Shown here: in pieces, positions 5,834 to 15,700 of the stretch
Position numbering within the stretch: the stretch's first letter is position 1
Layout of the letters: each line of letters starts with the position of its first letter
Virus record (IMG/VR): IMGVR_UViG_3300010354_000435
Location: 1 to 29,064 of that record
Origin: a virus
Reading direction: 5' to 3' (one strand)
DNA: 29,064 bases
The notes under the pieces: model-generated
Told to the model about the DNA's origin: nothing
Database searches by the model: none
The model's input: the letters and a program-made list of their open reading frames with translations, nothing else
Program-made: the position numbers and the translations under genes

Positions 5834-8119
5834 ATGCTAGATATAAAAAATATACCAGTTCAGGATATCAATACAAACAATAAAGTAAACGCTACTTTTG
5901 TGCGTATGAAGAATCAAATGGATGTTAAAATGGCCAGTTACCTGCGCTATCTTGGCACAAAAAACGCTGTTAACAGAGCCAGCGACTATCATTATTTGTG
6001 TTTGGCAGTTACTGATTCTACTGCTCCTGTAAATGGTATTGATTACATACATCCCAGTGTAAAACCTATTGTAGATTATGCTACAGCGGTTATTGCCAAA
6101 GGACTTATGCCTAATGGCGAAATTAATTTTGAATTTGTGCCGGATGATGAATTAGACGAAGCAGCAGCACGACAGGCTACCAATATGGTCAGCAAAGTTG
6201 TAAATCAAATGAATGATCCACACTTCATTCTAGAGCGTTGGGTTATGGATGCTGCTATGCATAAAAATGGTATGATGATGATCAAACCAGTGCGTGAACA
6301 GATTACTCGTTATGTAGAAACAGAAGGCACATTAGAACAGTTAAAGGCATTTGAATTACAAGCAGCAGAATCAGGCCTGACTACACTACGCCAAAATCGT
6401 CGTCGTGTAAATGTTAACATGCAGGCCGCAGTAGCAGAAATTCAGCAATTGTTGAACCTACAACAACGCGATATGGCCAACAGTATTATTGATGAACAAA
6501 TTGAACGCCTACGCAGCACAGAAGCCATGGAAGAATCCATGGGTATGGAACAACAAGAAATAACCATGGAGGCAGCAGAAGGACAAGAAGAAATTGTAGC
6601 AGAAGCCATTCGTCGCAACACAATCTATCGTGCCAAATACAAAGTAACAGGTTATACTTTAAATGTTAAGTTTCATCCTATTGCACAGCATTATTGGATC
6701 TGTGATCCAACTGTGCCAGAAATGAAAGATCAACCTTTCTGCGGTTACTATGATCCAATGACCATTCAAGAAGCCACAGAACTATATCCAGACATTCAAA
6801 ACCATTTAGAAGAATTTGAACGATTTGCCGAATATAATATGAACGGCGCTTATCAAGCAGGTAGTGTATTAAACAACTTGGCGATTCATGCTCGTGATTC
6901 AGTGCCTGTTATGGGTATTCCTGTTAGCAGCGCGGCATCAGCAGATCCGGACAGTCGTCAAGTCAGTATCGTCACCGTATGGAACAAATATGACATTGAT
7001 GGTGATGGTGAGTTAGAACTTATTGAATTAATTTACAGTGGCAGTTATATTATCAGCGCCCGTGAAGTAGAGTTTATTCCAGTTGCTAACATGTGTCCAA
7101 AACCATTGCCTGGTAACTTCTACGGCATGAGTATCGCTGAATCGGTGATACCGATGCAGGAATACGCTACCAGTGCGGCTCGTGCCGAAATTCAGTTGGG
7201 TCTGTTAACTGCCACTCCCCGTATTGGTGTTAAGCCTGACAAGTTAGATTTTGAAATGTTACAAGATGGTGAAGCCGCTATCTTTATCTTGGACAGCAAA
7301 TTTGACCCGCAAAAAGACATTTACCAAATTCCTCCTCCAAGTGGTAATTTACAGTTCTTAGAGGTAGGTATGAACCGATTGCAACAAGACACCATGGCCA
7401 TGGTAGGCATGACTACACCACAAGATGTATTCAATCCAGAAGTTATGGCAGCAGGTAACAGCGGTGTTAAACTGCAATTAGCCCTAACACCTAATCAAAT
7501 TATTCAAGATAATACTGTGCGTAATGCCGCAGAAGGTCTGCGCGAAGCACTATATTTGATTTGGCGCACCTTGATCCAATACGGTGATGATTACGGTGTT
7601 AAAAAATTGGCTGGTAGTTGTCATCCAGATAAAAAACCTGTGTTCTTAGATTTTGAGCGTTGGGATAACCTAGACATTGCGGATCGCAAGAACATTCAGT
7701 TGGAATTGGCTCTAGGCATGATGAGCGAAGAAAACAGTTTGAACAGATTGCAGATTATTCAAAAGGCACAGACAGGCCTATATCAAACTGTGCAACAGAT
7801 GGTTGGTTCGGGCACACTAACACCTGAAATATATAAGAAGATCAAGAAGCCTTTTGCAGATACATTATATGTGCTGGGTGTCAAAGACTGCGACACATAT
7901 TTGCCTAGTGATGAAGAAGTTATGAAGATGATTCAGCAGTCACAACAGGCAGCAAAGAACAAAGAACCAAGTCCAGAAGATCAACAAAAGATGGCCAGCG
8001 CAGGATTAGATGCTGCCAAGACCAAACAGATTATGGCAGAGATTGAAGGCACTGATCCAGATACACAACTCAATTATATGAGTATTGCCATGGGCAAGGG
8101 TCAGGACTATGGTCATTAA
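5834..8119 (+). CDS. Portal protein, P22-type
   Basis: The 761-residue protein is the probable dodecameric portal, the DNA channel at one capsid vertex. The length fits P22-like, phiEco32-like and N4-like portals. The central region shows the P22-portal pattern: a strand-rich section with an acidic loop DIDGDGELE (residues 387-395), then NFYGMSIAESVIPMQEYATS, the long channel-helix region, and IQYGDDYG near residue 585. A Glu/Gln-rich helical stretch at about residues 170-260 is an internal insertion or wing. The C-terminus (about 700-761) is polar and helical and may project into the capsid as a barrel. The gene has its own late-promoter motif and AAGGG ribosome site. Confidence 0.9.
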   Translation: MLDIKNIPVQDINTNNKVNATFVRMKNQMDVKMASYLRYLGTKNAVNRASDYHYLCLAVTDSTAPVNGIDYIHPSVKPIVDYATAVIAKGLMPNGEINFEFVPDDELDEAAARQATNMVSKVVNQMNDPHFILERWVMDAAMHKNGMMMIKPVREQITRYVETEGTLEQLKAFELQAAESGLTTLRQNRRRVNVNMQAAVAEIQQLLNLQQRDMANSIIDEQIERLRSTEAMEESMGMEQQEITMEAAEGQEEIVAEAIRRNTIYRAKYKVTGYTLNVKFHPIAQHYWICDPTVPEMKDQPFCGYYDPMTIQEATELYPDIQNHLEEFERFAEYNMNGAYQAGSVLNNLAIHARDSVPVMGIPVSSAASADPDSRQVSIVTVWNKYDIDGDGELELIELIYSGSYIISAREVEFIPVANMCPKPLPGNFYGMSIAESVIPMQEYATSAARAEIQLGLLTATPRIGVKPDKLDFEMLQDGEAAIFILDSKFDPQKDIYQIPPPSGNLQFLEVGMNRLQQDTMAMVGMTTPQDVFNPEVMAAGNSGVKLQLALTPNQIIQDNTVRNAAEGLREALYLIWRTLIQYGDDYGVKKLAGSCHPDKKPVFLDFERWDNLDIADRKNIQLELALGMMSEENSLNRLQIIQKAQTGLYQTVQQMVGSGTLTPEIYKKIKKPFADTLYVLGVKDCDTYLPSDEEVMKMIQQSQQAAKNKEPSPEDQQKMASAGLDAAKTKQIMAEIEGTDPDTQLNYMSIAMGKGQDYGH

Positions 8120-8121
8120 TG

Positions 8122-8129
8122 AATAAATA
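8122..8129 (+). promoter_or_regulatory. T4-type late promoter motif before the scaffold block
   Basis: AATAAATACT three bases after the portal stop. The predicted start near 8135 gives a 14-base leader that contains AAGGA in front of the ATG at 8149. Confidence 0.55.
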
Positions 8130-8148
8130 CTAATAGTAAGGAATAGTA

Positions 8149-8487
8149 ATGATAGACGAAAACACAGTAGATTTTTATAACAGTAGATTGACAGTTGATC
8201 TCAGTCAACCTAGTAAGTTAACTGTAAGTCAACAGGATCGTGTCAAACATTATGGTAGTTTGGCCGAAGCACTACTAAAAAATAAAGATCTTGCTATGTT
8301 CGTTCATCATTTCAAATTCAGTCTTGCTGATGAACTTGCGTCCATTCGCAGTCATCAACCAGACGATAATGCTCGCAGGATTGCTCTAAGTAACGAACTT
8401 GCAGGCATTGACAATTTTGTAAACAGCCTAAAGAGGGCTGTTTATTATAAAAACCGCATTGGTAACGCTAACCCGCCCAATGTTTAA
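8149..8487 (+). CDS. Small protein of unknown function between portal and scaffold
   Basis: The 112-residue, mainly helical product has a central segment SLAEALLKNKDLAMFVHHFK and a C-terminal helix ELAGIDNFVNSLKRAVYYKN, and ends in a polar Asn/Pro tail. There is no signal peptide or membrane segment. Its strict position between portal and scaffold genes, downstream of its own late-promoter motif, points to a capsid-assembly or packaging accessory role. No family is recognised. Confidence 0.65.
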   Translation: MIDENTVDFYNSRLTVDLSQPSKLTVSQQDRVKHYGSLAEALLKNKDLAMFVHHFKFSLADELASIRSHQPDDNARRIALSNELAGIDNFVNSLKRAVYYKNRIGNANPPNV

Positions 8488-8498
8488 AGGAAAAATAA

Positions 8499-9671
8499 AT
8501 GGAAACAACGACAGTCAGTCCTAACCAGGCGCAAGCGCCGGCGGCCACCGACACAAGTGCAGTTCCAAGTTTGGATGCTCAAATCGCTGCTAAGATGACC
8601 GCAATGCGTGATCAAACCGTGCGTAATCAAATTAGACAGCAGGCCGAACAAACTGCAACAGGAGAGGATAATGCGGCAGCAGAATCTGCTTCTGTGGCTC
8701 CCAGTGATACTGGTGCCGAAGTTGCTGAAACCAGCGACACTGAATTTGCCAGCGACAATTTGGATGATGAAGCCCAGGAAACTGTAAGCAACAACAGCCC
8801 AGATTCTACAGCAGAAGAATTAATTGATTTTATTGAATTTGCAAATGATAATCCAAATGCTAAATTCAAATTCATGAAAAATGGAAAAGAAGTCGTTATT
8901 GATGCTAAGAAAGCCGCAGCAATTTTAGGTCAAGGATCCGCAATACACGAAGAAGCAAGACAGTTGAAAGTTGAGCGAGCAGAATTTGACGAATATGTCA
9001 AAGACACACGCCAGCGTCAAGATGGATTGTTATTGGCAATGGAATTTACGGTGCAGCCTAAACTGCAGAAAGCCTATGATGAAATTCTTAAAGTTCAAGG
9101 ATATCAAACTACCTTTCAGCAGCAATTGGCACGAACACAGGATCCAGCCGAACAGGCAAGGATTCAGGCTAGTATGGCACAAAACGAACAGTATATTCGC
9201 CAGCAGCAAAAGCAAATTAATCGCTTGAAGCCGCAGGTGGATCAATATAGACAAATTCGTGCTCAACAAGTTCAAGAGGCTCTTACATACAGTCGTAAGA
9301 ACTTTCAAGACAAAGAATTGAAGAACGAGTATGTTTATAATGAAGTTCGTGATAAACTTACAAAAGTTTGGCCACAAAGTCGTTTAGAAAGCATACCAGG
9401 AATTACTAATATAGATTTAGTTAGTGCAGATGAAACACTATTAAGTCTTGTGCGCGATGGGCTGCGTTATAGAGATAAACCGCAGACTAAATCAGCAGGT
9501 GCCAGTATAGCCACATTGACTCAGCGTAAAGGTTCAACTAACAGCCAGAGATCACAAAATGACAATCTTGACAAACTTCGTGAACAAGCCAAGAGCGGCG
9601 ATAAAAAAGCCGCAGACAATCTGCTAATGCAACGACTACAGAGTATTCGTGGTGGCAGAGGTTCAAGATAA
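8499..9671 (+). CDS. Capsid scaffolding protein
   Basis: The 390-residue protein lies immediately before the major capsid gene and has the composition of a scaffold. An acidic, disordered Ala/Ser/Thr/Asp-rich N-terminus (about residues 1-115) is followed by a small folded segment around FKFMKNGKEVVIDAKKAAAI. A long Gln/Glu/Arg-rich coiled coil spans roughly residues 145-270, and the C-terminus is strongly basic and flexible, the usual capsid-binding end. Scaffolds co-assemble with the capsid protein and leave before or during packaging. AAGGA lies just before the ATG. No protease gene is seen next to it, so whether it is cleaved is unknown. Confidence 0.8.
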   Translation: METTTVSPNQAQAPAATDTSAVPSLDAQIAAKMTAMRDQTVRNQIRQQAEQTATGEDNAAAESASVAPSDTGAEVAETSDTEFASDNLDDEAQETVSNNSPDSTAEELIDFIEFANDNPNAKFKFMKNGKEVVIDAKKAAAILGQGSAIHEEARQLKVERAEFDEYVKDTRQRQDGLLLAMEFTVQPKLQKAYDEILKVQGYQTTFQQQLARTQDPAEQARIQASMAQNEQYIRQQQKQINRLKPQVDQYRQIRAQQVQEALTYSRKNFQDKELKNEYVYNEVRDKLTKVWPQSRLESIPGITNIDLVSADETLLSLVRDGLRYRDKPQTKSAGASIATLTQRKGSTNSQRSQNDNLDKLREQAKSGDKKAADNLLMQRLQSIRGGRGSR

Positions 9672-9691
9672 ACCATTAAAGGAAATATAAA

Positions 9692-10864
9692 ATGGCAGAA
9701 ATTACAACCAGTCAAATTGGTAACGGCACAACCGCTTATGGTAGTGACATCGTTGTCAAAGACTTAGACCTAGATGTGTCTAACAGAGTTAAAGATGATA
9801 CACCTGTTCTAAACATGTGTATGAGCAAGAAGCGTAAAGTTAACAGCACTTTACCACTATGGACAGACGATATCTATCGTGCTCCTGCTGTGCAAGCACA
9901 ACTTGAAGGTGCTGCTGTTTCTACTGCTAATGCAGAAAGCAACAGTCGTTACAACTTAGGTAACTACACACAAATTTTCAGCACAACAATCGCTTCAAGC
10001 GGAACTGCTCGTGCTGTTATGCAGGCCGGTGGTGATCCTCAAGCATATCAAGAAGTCAAACAATTGATTGAATTGATGTTTGATGTGGAACTACAACTAG
10101 TTCGTAACGACCAAATCGGCACCAAATATGGCGGACAATCTGGTCTAGCAACACCTGCTCCTAACACAGGTCGTCGTATGGGTAGTTTGGCTGCTTTTGC
10201 AGGCACACAATCATTTAACGGCACAGCCGGTGTTGGTGACATCAACACATACTTAAACAACGAATCAACCGATGTGGCACCTGCTGTTGCTGTAGGTAAC
10301 TTAGTTGTTTATGCTAACGGTAGTGCATTCTACGGCGGAACATTTACTAACCAGTATTTTACTCCTGCTCTATACAAGCAGTTAGTAACAACTGCTGAAA
10401 AGCGTTACAATGCTAAGATTCGCACAATTGTTGCTCCTACTAGCCTAAGAACTAGTATCAGTGATAACATTCCTCAGTCAAGAAGTATCAACCGTGTTGA
10501 CTCAAGTCGTGGTGATACAATTCAAACTTATGAGGGCGATTTTAACTATTCATATGAAATATTTGATAGTTGGATCATGGATCAAGTTAACCCTAACAGC
10601 ATATTCTTCCTAAACGAAGATGTAGTTCAGTGGGGCTCCTTGCGTGACCTAGGTCCTAACAACGAAGTATTCAGCAATGCTGACGCTTCATTGGATCAAT
10701 TCTTGCTCGAAGGCACTTTGATAGTGCGTAATCCAGCAGGCGTTGCTGTATTGAACAACATTAAGGCCAACGATGGAAGCACACCAGTTCCATTAAGCAC
10801 CGCAACTCGCGATGCCAACGAAGTCCAGCGTGTAAACACTGGTCCTGGCGATGTTACTCCTTAA
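9692..10864 (+). CDS. Major capsid protein, SU10/DUF5309-like
   Basis: The 390-residue protein shows features of the SU10-type HK97-fold capsid family (DUF5309). An N-terminal segment VKDLDLDVSNRVKDDTPVLN has the 'DTP' motif at residues 36-38, followed by LPLWTDD around W57 and LEGA at 71-74. A conserved middle ELMFDVELQLVRNDQIGT probably corresponds to the spine helix. The fold and order (portal, small protein, scaffold, capsid) match podoviruses with elongated or isometric SU10-like heads. AAGGA precedes the ATG. A strong terminator 28 bases after the stop separates head from tail transcription. It is probably the most abundant virion protein. Confidence 0.88.
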   Translation: MAEITTSQIGNGTTAYGSDIVVKDLDLDVSNRVKDDTPVLNMCMSKKRKVNSTLPLWTDDIYRAPAVQAQLEGAAVSTANAESNSRYNLGNYTQIFSTTIASSGTARAVMQAGGDPQAYQEVKQLIELMFDVELQLVRNDQIGTKYGGQSGLATPAPNTGRRMGSLAAFAGTQSFNGTAGVGDINTYLNNESTDVAPAVAVGNLVVYANGSAFYGGTFTNQYFTPALYKQLVTTAEKRYNAKIRTIVAPTSLRTSISDNIPQSRSINRVDSSRGDTIQTYEGDFNYSYEIFDSWIMDQVNPNSIFFLNEDVVQWGSLRDLGPNNEVFSNADASLDQFLLEGTLIVRNPAGVAVLNNIKANDGSTPVPLSTATRDANEVQRVNTGPGDVTP

Positions 10865-10891
10865 TCTGTGAAGATTACACAGTAACTATAA

Positions 10892-10915
10892 AAGGCTCCT
10901 TAGGGAGCCTTTTTT
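10892..10915 (+). terminator. Intrinsic terminator after the capsid gene
   Basis: AAGGCTCC at 10892-10899 pairs with GGAGCCTT at 10904-10911 around a TTAG loop, followed by an uninterrupted T-run to 10915. It ends the head operon. A second short inverted repeat, CTGTG/CACAG at 10866-10882, lies between it and the capsid stop. Confidence 0.9.
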
Positions 10916-10942
10916 ATGCCAGCAGCGACCTGAATAAAATAC

Positions 10943-10950
10943 GCTAAATA
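10943..10950 (+). promoter_or_regulatory. T4-type late promoter motif, predicted leaderless start of the tail operon
   Basis: GCTAAATAC lies just after the capsid terminator. Its last A is exactly six bases before the A of the ATG at 10956 and no Shine-Dalgarno is present. Because a terminator precedes it, this motif is likely the real start of tail-gene transcription. Confidence 0.7.
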
Positions 10951-10955
10951 CTACT

Positions 10956-11540
10956 ATGACAGACTTCAACCAACCCGAATACCTAGATAACACGGATCCT
11001 GAAAAAAATTGGGATTATTATCGTCAAGACCATGGCGGCATGGTCACTAATCACAATGGCATAGCAGACAAATTGTTGCAGAATAATGAACTCTACAATA
11101 AAATGAAAGGCGATTGGTCTCGCAGCGAAACTAATAAAAGTGGTAATATCATAATTACCACAGGACGCGAAGATGGTAAATTTTATATTAAACGCGAACA
11201 ACGCAATGCCGAAGCAGTAGCAGAAAGATGCAGACTATATCGTCATGCAGCAGAACAGGGTATTCCTGATCCTATGGCACCACTTATGCCCGATGGCACA
11301 TTAGGTTGGAAATGGATGGATTTACCAAATGTTGTAAGTATAAGAATAAGTGATGATTATTTTGGCGGCACACCATGGAGCGCACTTAAACATGATAGGA
11401 CTCTCAAAGCACAGTTTTATCGTGTAGTAGAAACAGAATATCCACAGTATGTTTGTTATCCAGGTGGTAAATTACCTATACCAGTTGATGTGCCATATCC
11501 TACTAAGCGTGGGCAAAAAAGATTCTTTGAAGGAAGATAA
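10956..11540 (+). CDS. Unknown protein between capsid and adaptor genes
   Basis: The 194-residue soluble protein is rich in Asp, Tyr, Trp and Arg. Visible blocks are NWDYYRQDHGGMVTNHNGIA, a basic patch KFYIKREQRNAEAVAERCR, and a Pro-rich C-terminus with PKRG-like residues. It is the first gene of the tail operon, two bases before the adaptor gene. Its position suggests head completion or a small virion component. No family or catalytic motif is recognised. Confidence 0.65.
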   Translation: MTDFNQPEYLDNTDPEKNWDYYRQDHGGMVTNHNGIADKLLQNNELYNKMKGDWSRSETNKSGNIIITTGREDGKFYIKREQRNAEAVAERCRLYRHAAEQGIPDPMAPLMPDGTLGWKWMDLPNVVSIRISDDYFGGTPWSALKHDRTLKAQFYRVVETEYPQYVCYPGGKLPIPVDVPYPTKRGQKRFFEGR

Positions 11541-11542
11541 AA

Positions 11543-12754
11543 ATGTTCGTTATACCAACCGCGAATGCCTTAGTCCAATATATACAAGACTTTACTGGCA
11601 GCACCAACCAAGCGGAAATAAAACAATGTATATTTCTTGGTGAATTAAGTATGCGTAATGTGGAATTACCCGCGTTGCGTAGTGATCCATATGATCCTCA
11701 ATATATCGGTGTCGTTGACAGCGATGGTGGCATTCCTATTCCAGGTGATATGAACAAACCAATTTTGTTTTTCAAACAGGGTAGCCAATATATTGTTCAG
11801 CAGGCCGCTACAGGCACAGTAGGCTTAAACACAATTACTTTAACTGCTGCGCCTGATAGACCTATTACTGTTGGTATGTTAGTTACTGGCACAGGTATTG
11901 GCACAAATGCCACAGTTACATTGATTAATAACTTAGTAATAACACTAAGCGTAGTTAATAGCGGCACAGTAAGTGGCACCATAACATTTCAAACACCAAG
12001 TCCGGCAAGCCAACAAAGTCAAACAGGTCCATGGATTGTCTATGATCGCATTGGTGATAGAGATATTATTACACAGGGCATGATTGCACAATTATATCTA
12101 CAGCCTGTAAATGTGCCCGCAGTTATTCGCGGTAAGTTTAGTGAAGTTGGACAAAAATATAAATTTCTTCCCTATACAGCCGAAGGCGATTTAGTTAACA
12201 TGTATTACTACAAGGCTTGGCCCTTGTTGTTTGCTCCTGTAGCAGACATTTTAATTAGTGCAACTGGCACTTTAGGCGCAGTAACTGGTGCTGGCACAAC
12301 TGTATCTCCATGGACTTCTACTATTACTGGTATGGTTACTACAGATGGTATGAGCGCCGGCGATGAAATTATTGCTACCGCAGGCACTGGCACATTTGGT
12401 GCAGGTGGCACAGTCACAGTGGCTAGCGTTGTTAGTTCAACCAGCATTACAATCAGCAAAGTGGGCGGTTCTACACCAGTAGCAGGCACAGTTACAGATA
12501 TTACGCTGACCAATTTAACAACACAAACAAATCCTGTGCTGCAAACTTGGCCAGAAGGTTATGTATATTCTACGCTACGAGAATATTACATCAAGCGTCA
12601 CAATGAAGTAGATGCTGCTACATATGAAGCCAAATTTCGTGCTGCCTGGGATACTGTAACGGATCAAAATAACCTAGGCAAATGGAGTGGTGGCCACACT
12701 AGATTGACTTCTGTATGGCAACCACGACAGTATCGCCAATACAATATTAAGTAA
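11543..12754 (+). CDS. Head-tail adaptor with two inserted beta modules
   Basis: The 403-residue protein looks like an SU10-type adaptor, which rings the portal and links it to the nozzle. The N-terminus (about residues 1-85) starts MFVIPTANALVQYIQDF. The C-terminus (about 330-403) has WPEGYVYSTLREYYIKRHNE and an ALYxxKF-like helix (YEAKFRAAWDTVTDQNN), typical of adaptor helical bundles. Two Gly/Thr/Val-rich beta modules interrupt the core at about residues 87-149 and 237-323. Their pattern (xTITxxxxxxxGMxVTGTGI) also occurs in the nozzle and fibre proteins of this phage. The adaptor call rests on position and pattern. It could alternatively be a tail-tube protein. Confidence 0.6.
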   Translation: MFVIPTANALVQYIQDFTGSTNQAEIKQCIFLGELSMRNVELPALRSDPYDPQYIGVVDSDGGIPIPGDMNKPILFFKQGSQYIVQQAATGTVGLNTITLTAAPDRPITVGMLVTGTGIGTNATVTLINNLVITLSVVNSGTVSGTITFQTPSPASQQSQTGPWIVYDRIGDRDIITQGMIAQLYLQPVNVPAVIRGKFSEVGQKYKFLPYTAEGDLVNMYYYKAWPLLFAPVADILISATGTLGAVTGAGTTVSPWTSTITGMVTTDGMSAGDEIIATAGTGTFGAGGTVTVASVVSSTSITISKVGGSTPVAGTVTDITLTNLTTQTNPVLQTWPEGYVYSTLREYYIKRHNEVDAATYEAKFRAAWDTVTDQNNLGKWSGGHTRLTSVWQPRQYRQYNIK

Positions 12755-12764
12755 GGATAAAATA

Positions 12765-15700
12765 ATGCCAAGTTTATATGAAACAACTGCCGTAGTAGGC
12801 GATGTAGAAAGTGGTAACTTTACCACGCTTTATAACGCTAGCGGTCTAACTGTGCCCAACGCTGGCGCAGGAACGGTCAGCGGCAATTTAAATGTGGCAG
12901 GAAACTTAACAGTTCAAGGCAGTAGTTTGCTGCAAGGTGCTGTTACACTGGGCAGCACACTATGTTTGCCTAATTATTGTTTTCCATTGCCAGACGGCAC
13001 AACATATCAAGTGTTGGCTACAGATGGTGCCGGTAATTTGTATTGGACTGATGTTAGTTCCATTCCGGGTGCCAGTTATACTATTCAAGCAGACACTACT
13101 ACCGGCGGTGCCAATTTAACATTAGTTGACAGCGCCGGCGGCACAGACAGCGTTAAATTTGCTAACGGTAACAATATCACAGTTAGCAGAACAGACAACA
13201 GCACAATAACAATTGCCGGCGCTACTTATGCTATTCAAGCAGATACTGCCACAGGCGGTGCAAACCTAACACTATCTAATAGCCTAGGATCTCCTGACAG
13301 CGTTAAACTGGCTGAAGGAACAAATATTACCATTACACGCACTGATGCTAATACTATTACAATTGGCACAGTAGCAGATAATATTCCAGATGGCACAGCA
13401 CAAGGCCAGTTATTAGTATGGGATGGAACTGCATGGACTGCTGATTCAACTGTTACATATGACACAACTGGTGCTCGCACACAATTTAGAAGTGATATAG
13501 GTGTAGCAGGTCGTGTTAGTTCTGCTGTATTGTTGGTTAATGATACTGGTGCTACTGCATACGGACAAAATGATGGTAGCGGATTATTAATTGGTATAGA
13601 TAGTGACAGTCAAAGCACCGCAGTATTTGCCAGTGTAAATGCTGCTTATGATACTACAGGCAATCACGAAATTCGTATTAATACTAGCAATAACAATTTT
13701 GCCATAGATACTGCAACTAGCATTACTGGCGGTAATACATTAGTATTTGGTGCTGCACATGGATTTAGTGCCAACGACAGATTATTATATGTTAGTAATA
13801 CTACTAATGGTCTAGTAGAAGGCACATATTATTATGTATTGGCTACAGGTTTAACTACAACACAATGTCAAATTAGTTTAACAGAAAACGGTAGTGCTGT
13901 GGTATTAACTAATGGCACTGGTTTAGATTTAGTGTTTAACAAAACTGTAAGATTGTTAACAATGAATCAAGATGATGTAATATTTGCTGGCCAAAATATT
14001 ACATTAAATGCTATGAATCCGGGCGTGGCTGGAACAAATGCCACAATTAAAGTAGAGCGTGGAACCAGTGGCGTAGATGCCACAATTACTTGGGATGAAA
14101 CTGATGATCGTTGGGAATTAAACAATGATTTACTAGCCACTGGTTTACAAGGTGGTAATATACAGATTGCCATGGGAGGTTCTCCGGACAATCAAATTTA
14201 TATTGGCGGCAACAACTTATTAATTGATACAGATGGTAGCCATGTTGTTCAAAGCAATAGTCCAATTCAAACTACTGCTGAAAGCATGAGCATTAACAGC
14301 GATAATACTGCTGTTGACAGTTACCTATATATGAAAGGCACAGGCGAATATCTAAAATGGAATAACAGTGATACACGCTTTGAATTCAGCGATCAATTAT
14401 ACATCAGTGAACCTGAAATTCCTGCAATCCTAGAACGCCGTGTTACAACAGGCCAAGTAGATACAACTGAAAGTGCCAGTGCTATTCAATTAGTTGAGCG
14501 TGTTACAGATGCTGGTAGCAATGCCACAGATGATGCTGGTCCTAGTATCATGTTTTCCAGAACTTATGGCACTAGCGGTAATACTCCAATAAGATTTGCC
14601 AATATTGGTGCTAACTACTTCGGCACAACTAATACTGCTGAATTTAGATTTAACTGGAGCAACGACAATTATTTAGAAAGCCCAGTTGATGTCTATCCAG
14701 GCACATATTCATTATTGCGTTTAGGCAGCAACAATTCTTCGTTTTATAACAATAGTATTTTTGTAGATTATAGTGCTGCATCAACTACTACAAATACTGC
14801 TACCAGCATTACTGGTGGTAATACATTGGTATTTGCTAGTGCTCATGGCTATGCAGCCGGACAGCGTATTCAGTATACATCTACTACACAAAATGGACTG
14901 ACACAGAATACCTATTATTATGTTCTTTCAACTGGCTTAACTACAACTCAATGTCAACTTGGCTCATCACCAACTGGTAGTGCGATTTCATTGACTAATG
15001 GCACTGGTTTAACATTAGTATTTGCAAACTTAATCAATCAAATTGGCATCAATACCAATACACCTGCTTATACCTTAGATGTTAATGGTGACGCCAATGT
15101 CAGTGGAGATATCCATGTAAGCGGTGTGCATGTTAATTTGTCAACTCCTGTTCATCAAGGACAATTTTTATATGTCAGCAATGATGTAACACCAACCATT
15201 ACCAACAGCGCCAACATTATTTTTACTGATACAACATATAGACCTTTATTCGAGGCTAATACAGGTGTGTATGGTAGAGGTCAAAGTGCTGCTGGACTTA
15301 GAAATAATACATTAACCAACAACTTTACAACTGGTGATGGCACATCAATATTGTATAGTCTAGAAAGCAACGCCCAATCAGCGGTATTTTTTGGTTCAAC
15401 TAGTGCTATCTATGATCCTGCTGGTGATAGCACAATGAATCTCAGCACCAGCACTAATAACTTTAATTTTGATCTAGCCACAAGCATTACTGGTGGTAAT
15501 CTATTAAACTTTAGTGCGGCACATGGATTTGCCATTGGTGATAGATTATTTTATGCTAGTCCTTCAACCAATGGATTAGTTTATCAAACAATTTACTATG
15601 TCATCGCTGCTGGCTTTACTACCACAGCCTGCCAGATCAGCCTAACACAGGGCGGTAGTGCTGTGGCCTTAACTAATGGCACTGGCTTAAACTTATATTT

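Noticed and set aside
12208-12513. Minus-strand frame opposite the adaptor module
   Set aside because: The Val/Pro-rich product is a compositional mirror of the repeat module, with no ribosome site.
13080-13375. Possible CRISPR-like regular repeats in the fibre gene
   Set aside because: The repeats are imperfect, in frame and encode duplicated fibre blocks; no uniform spacers.
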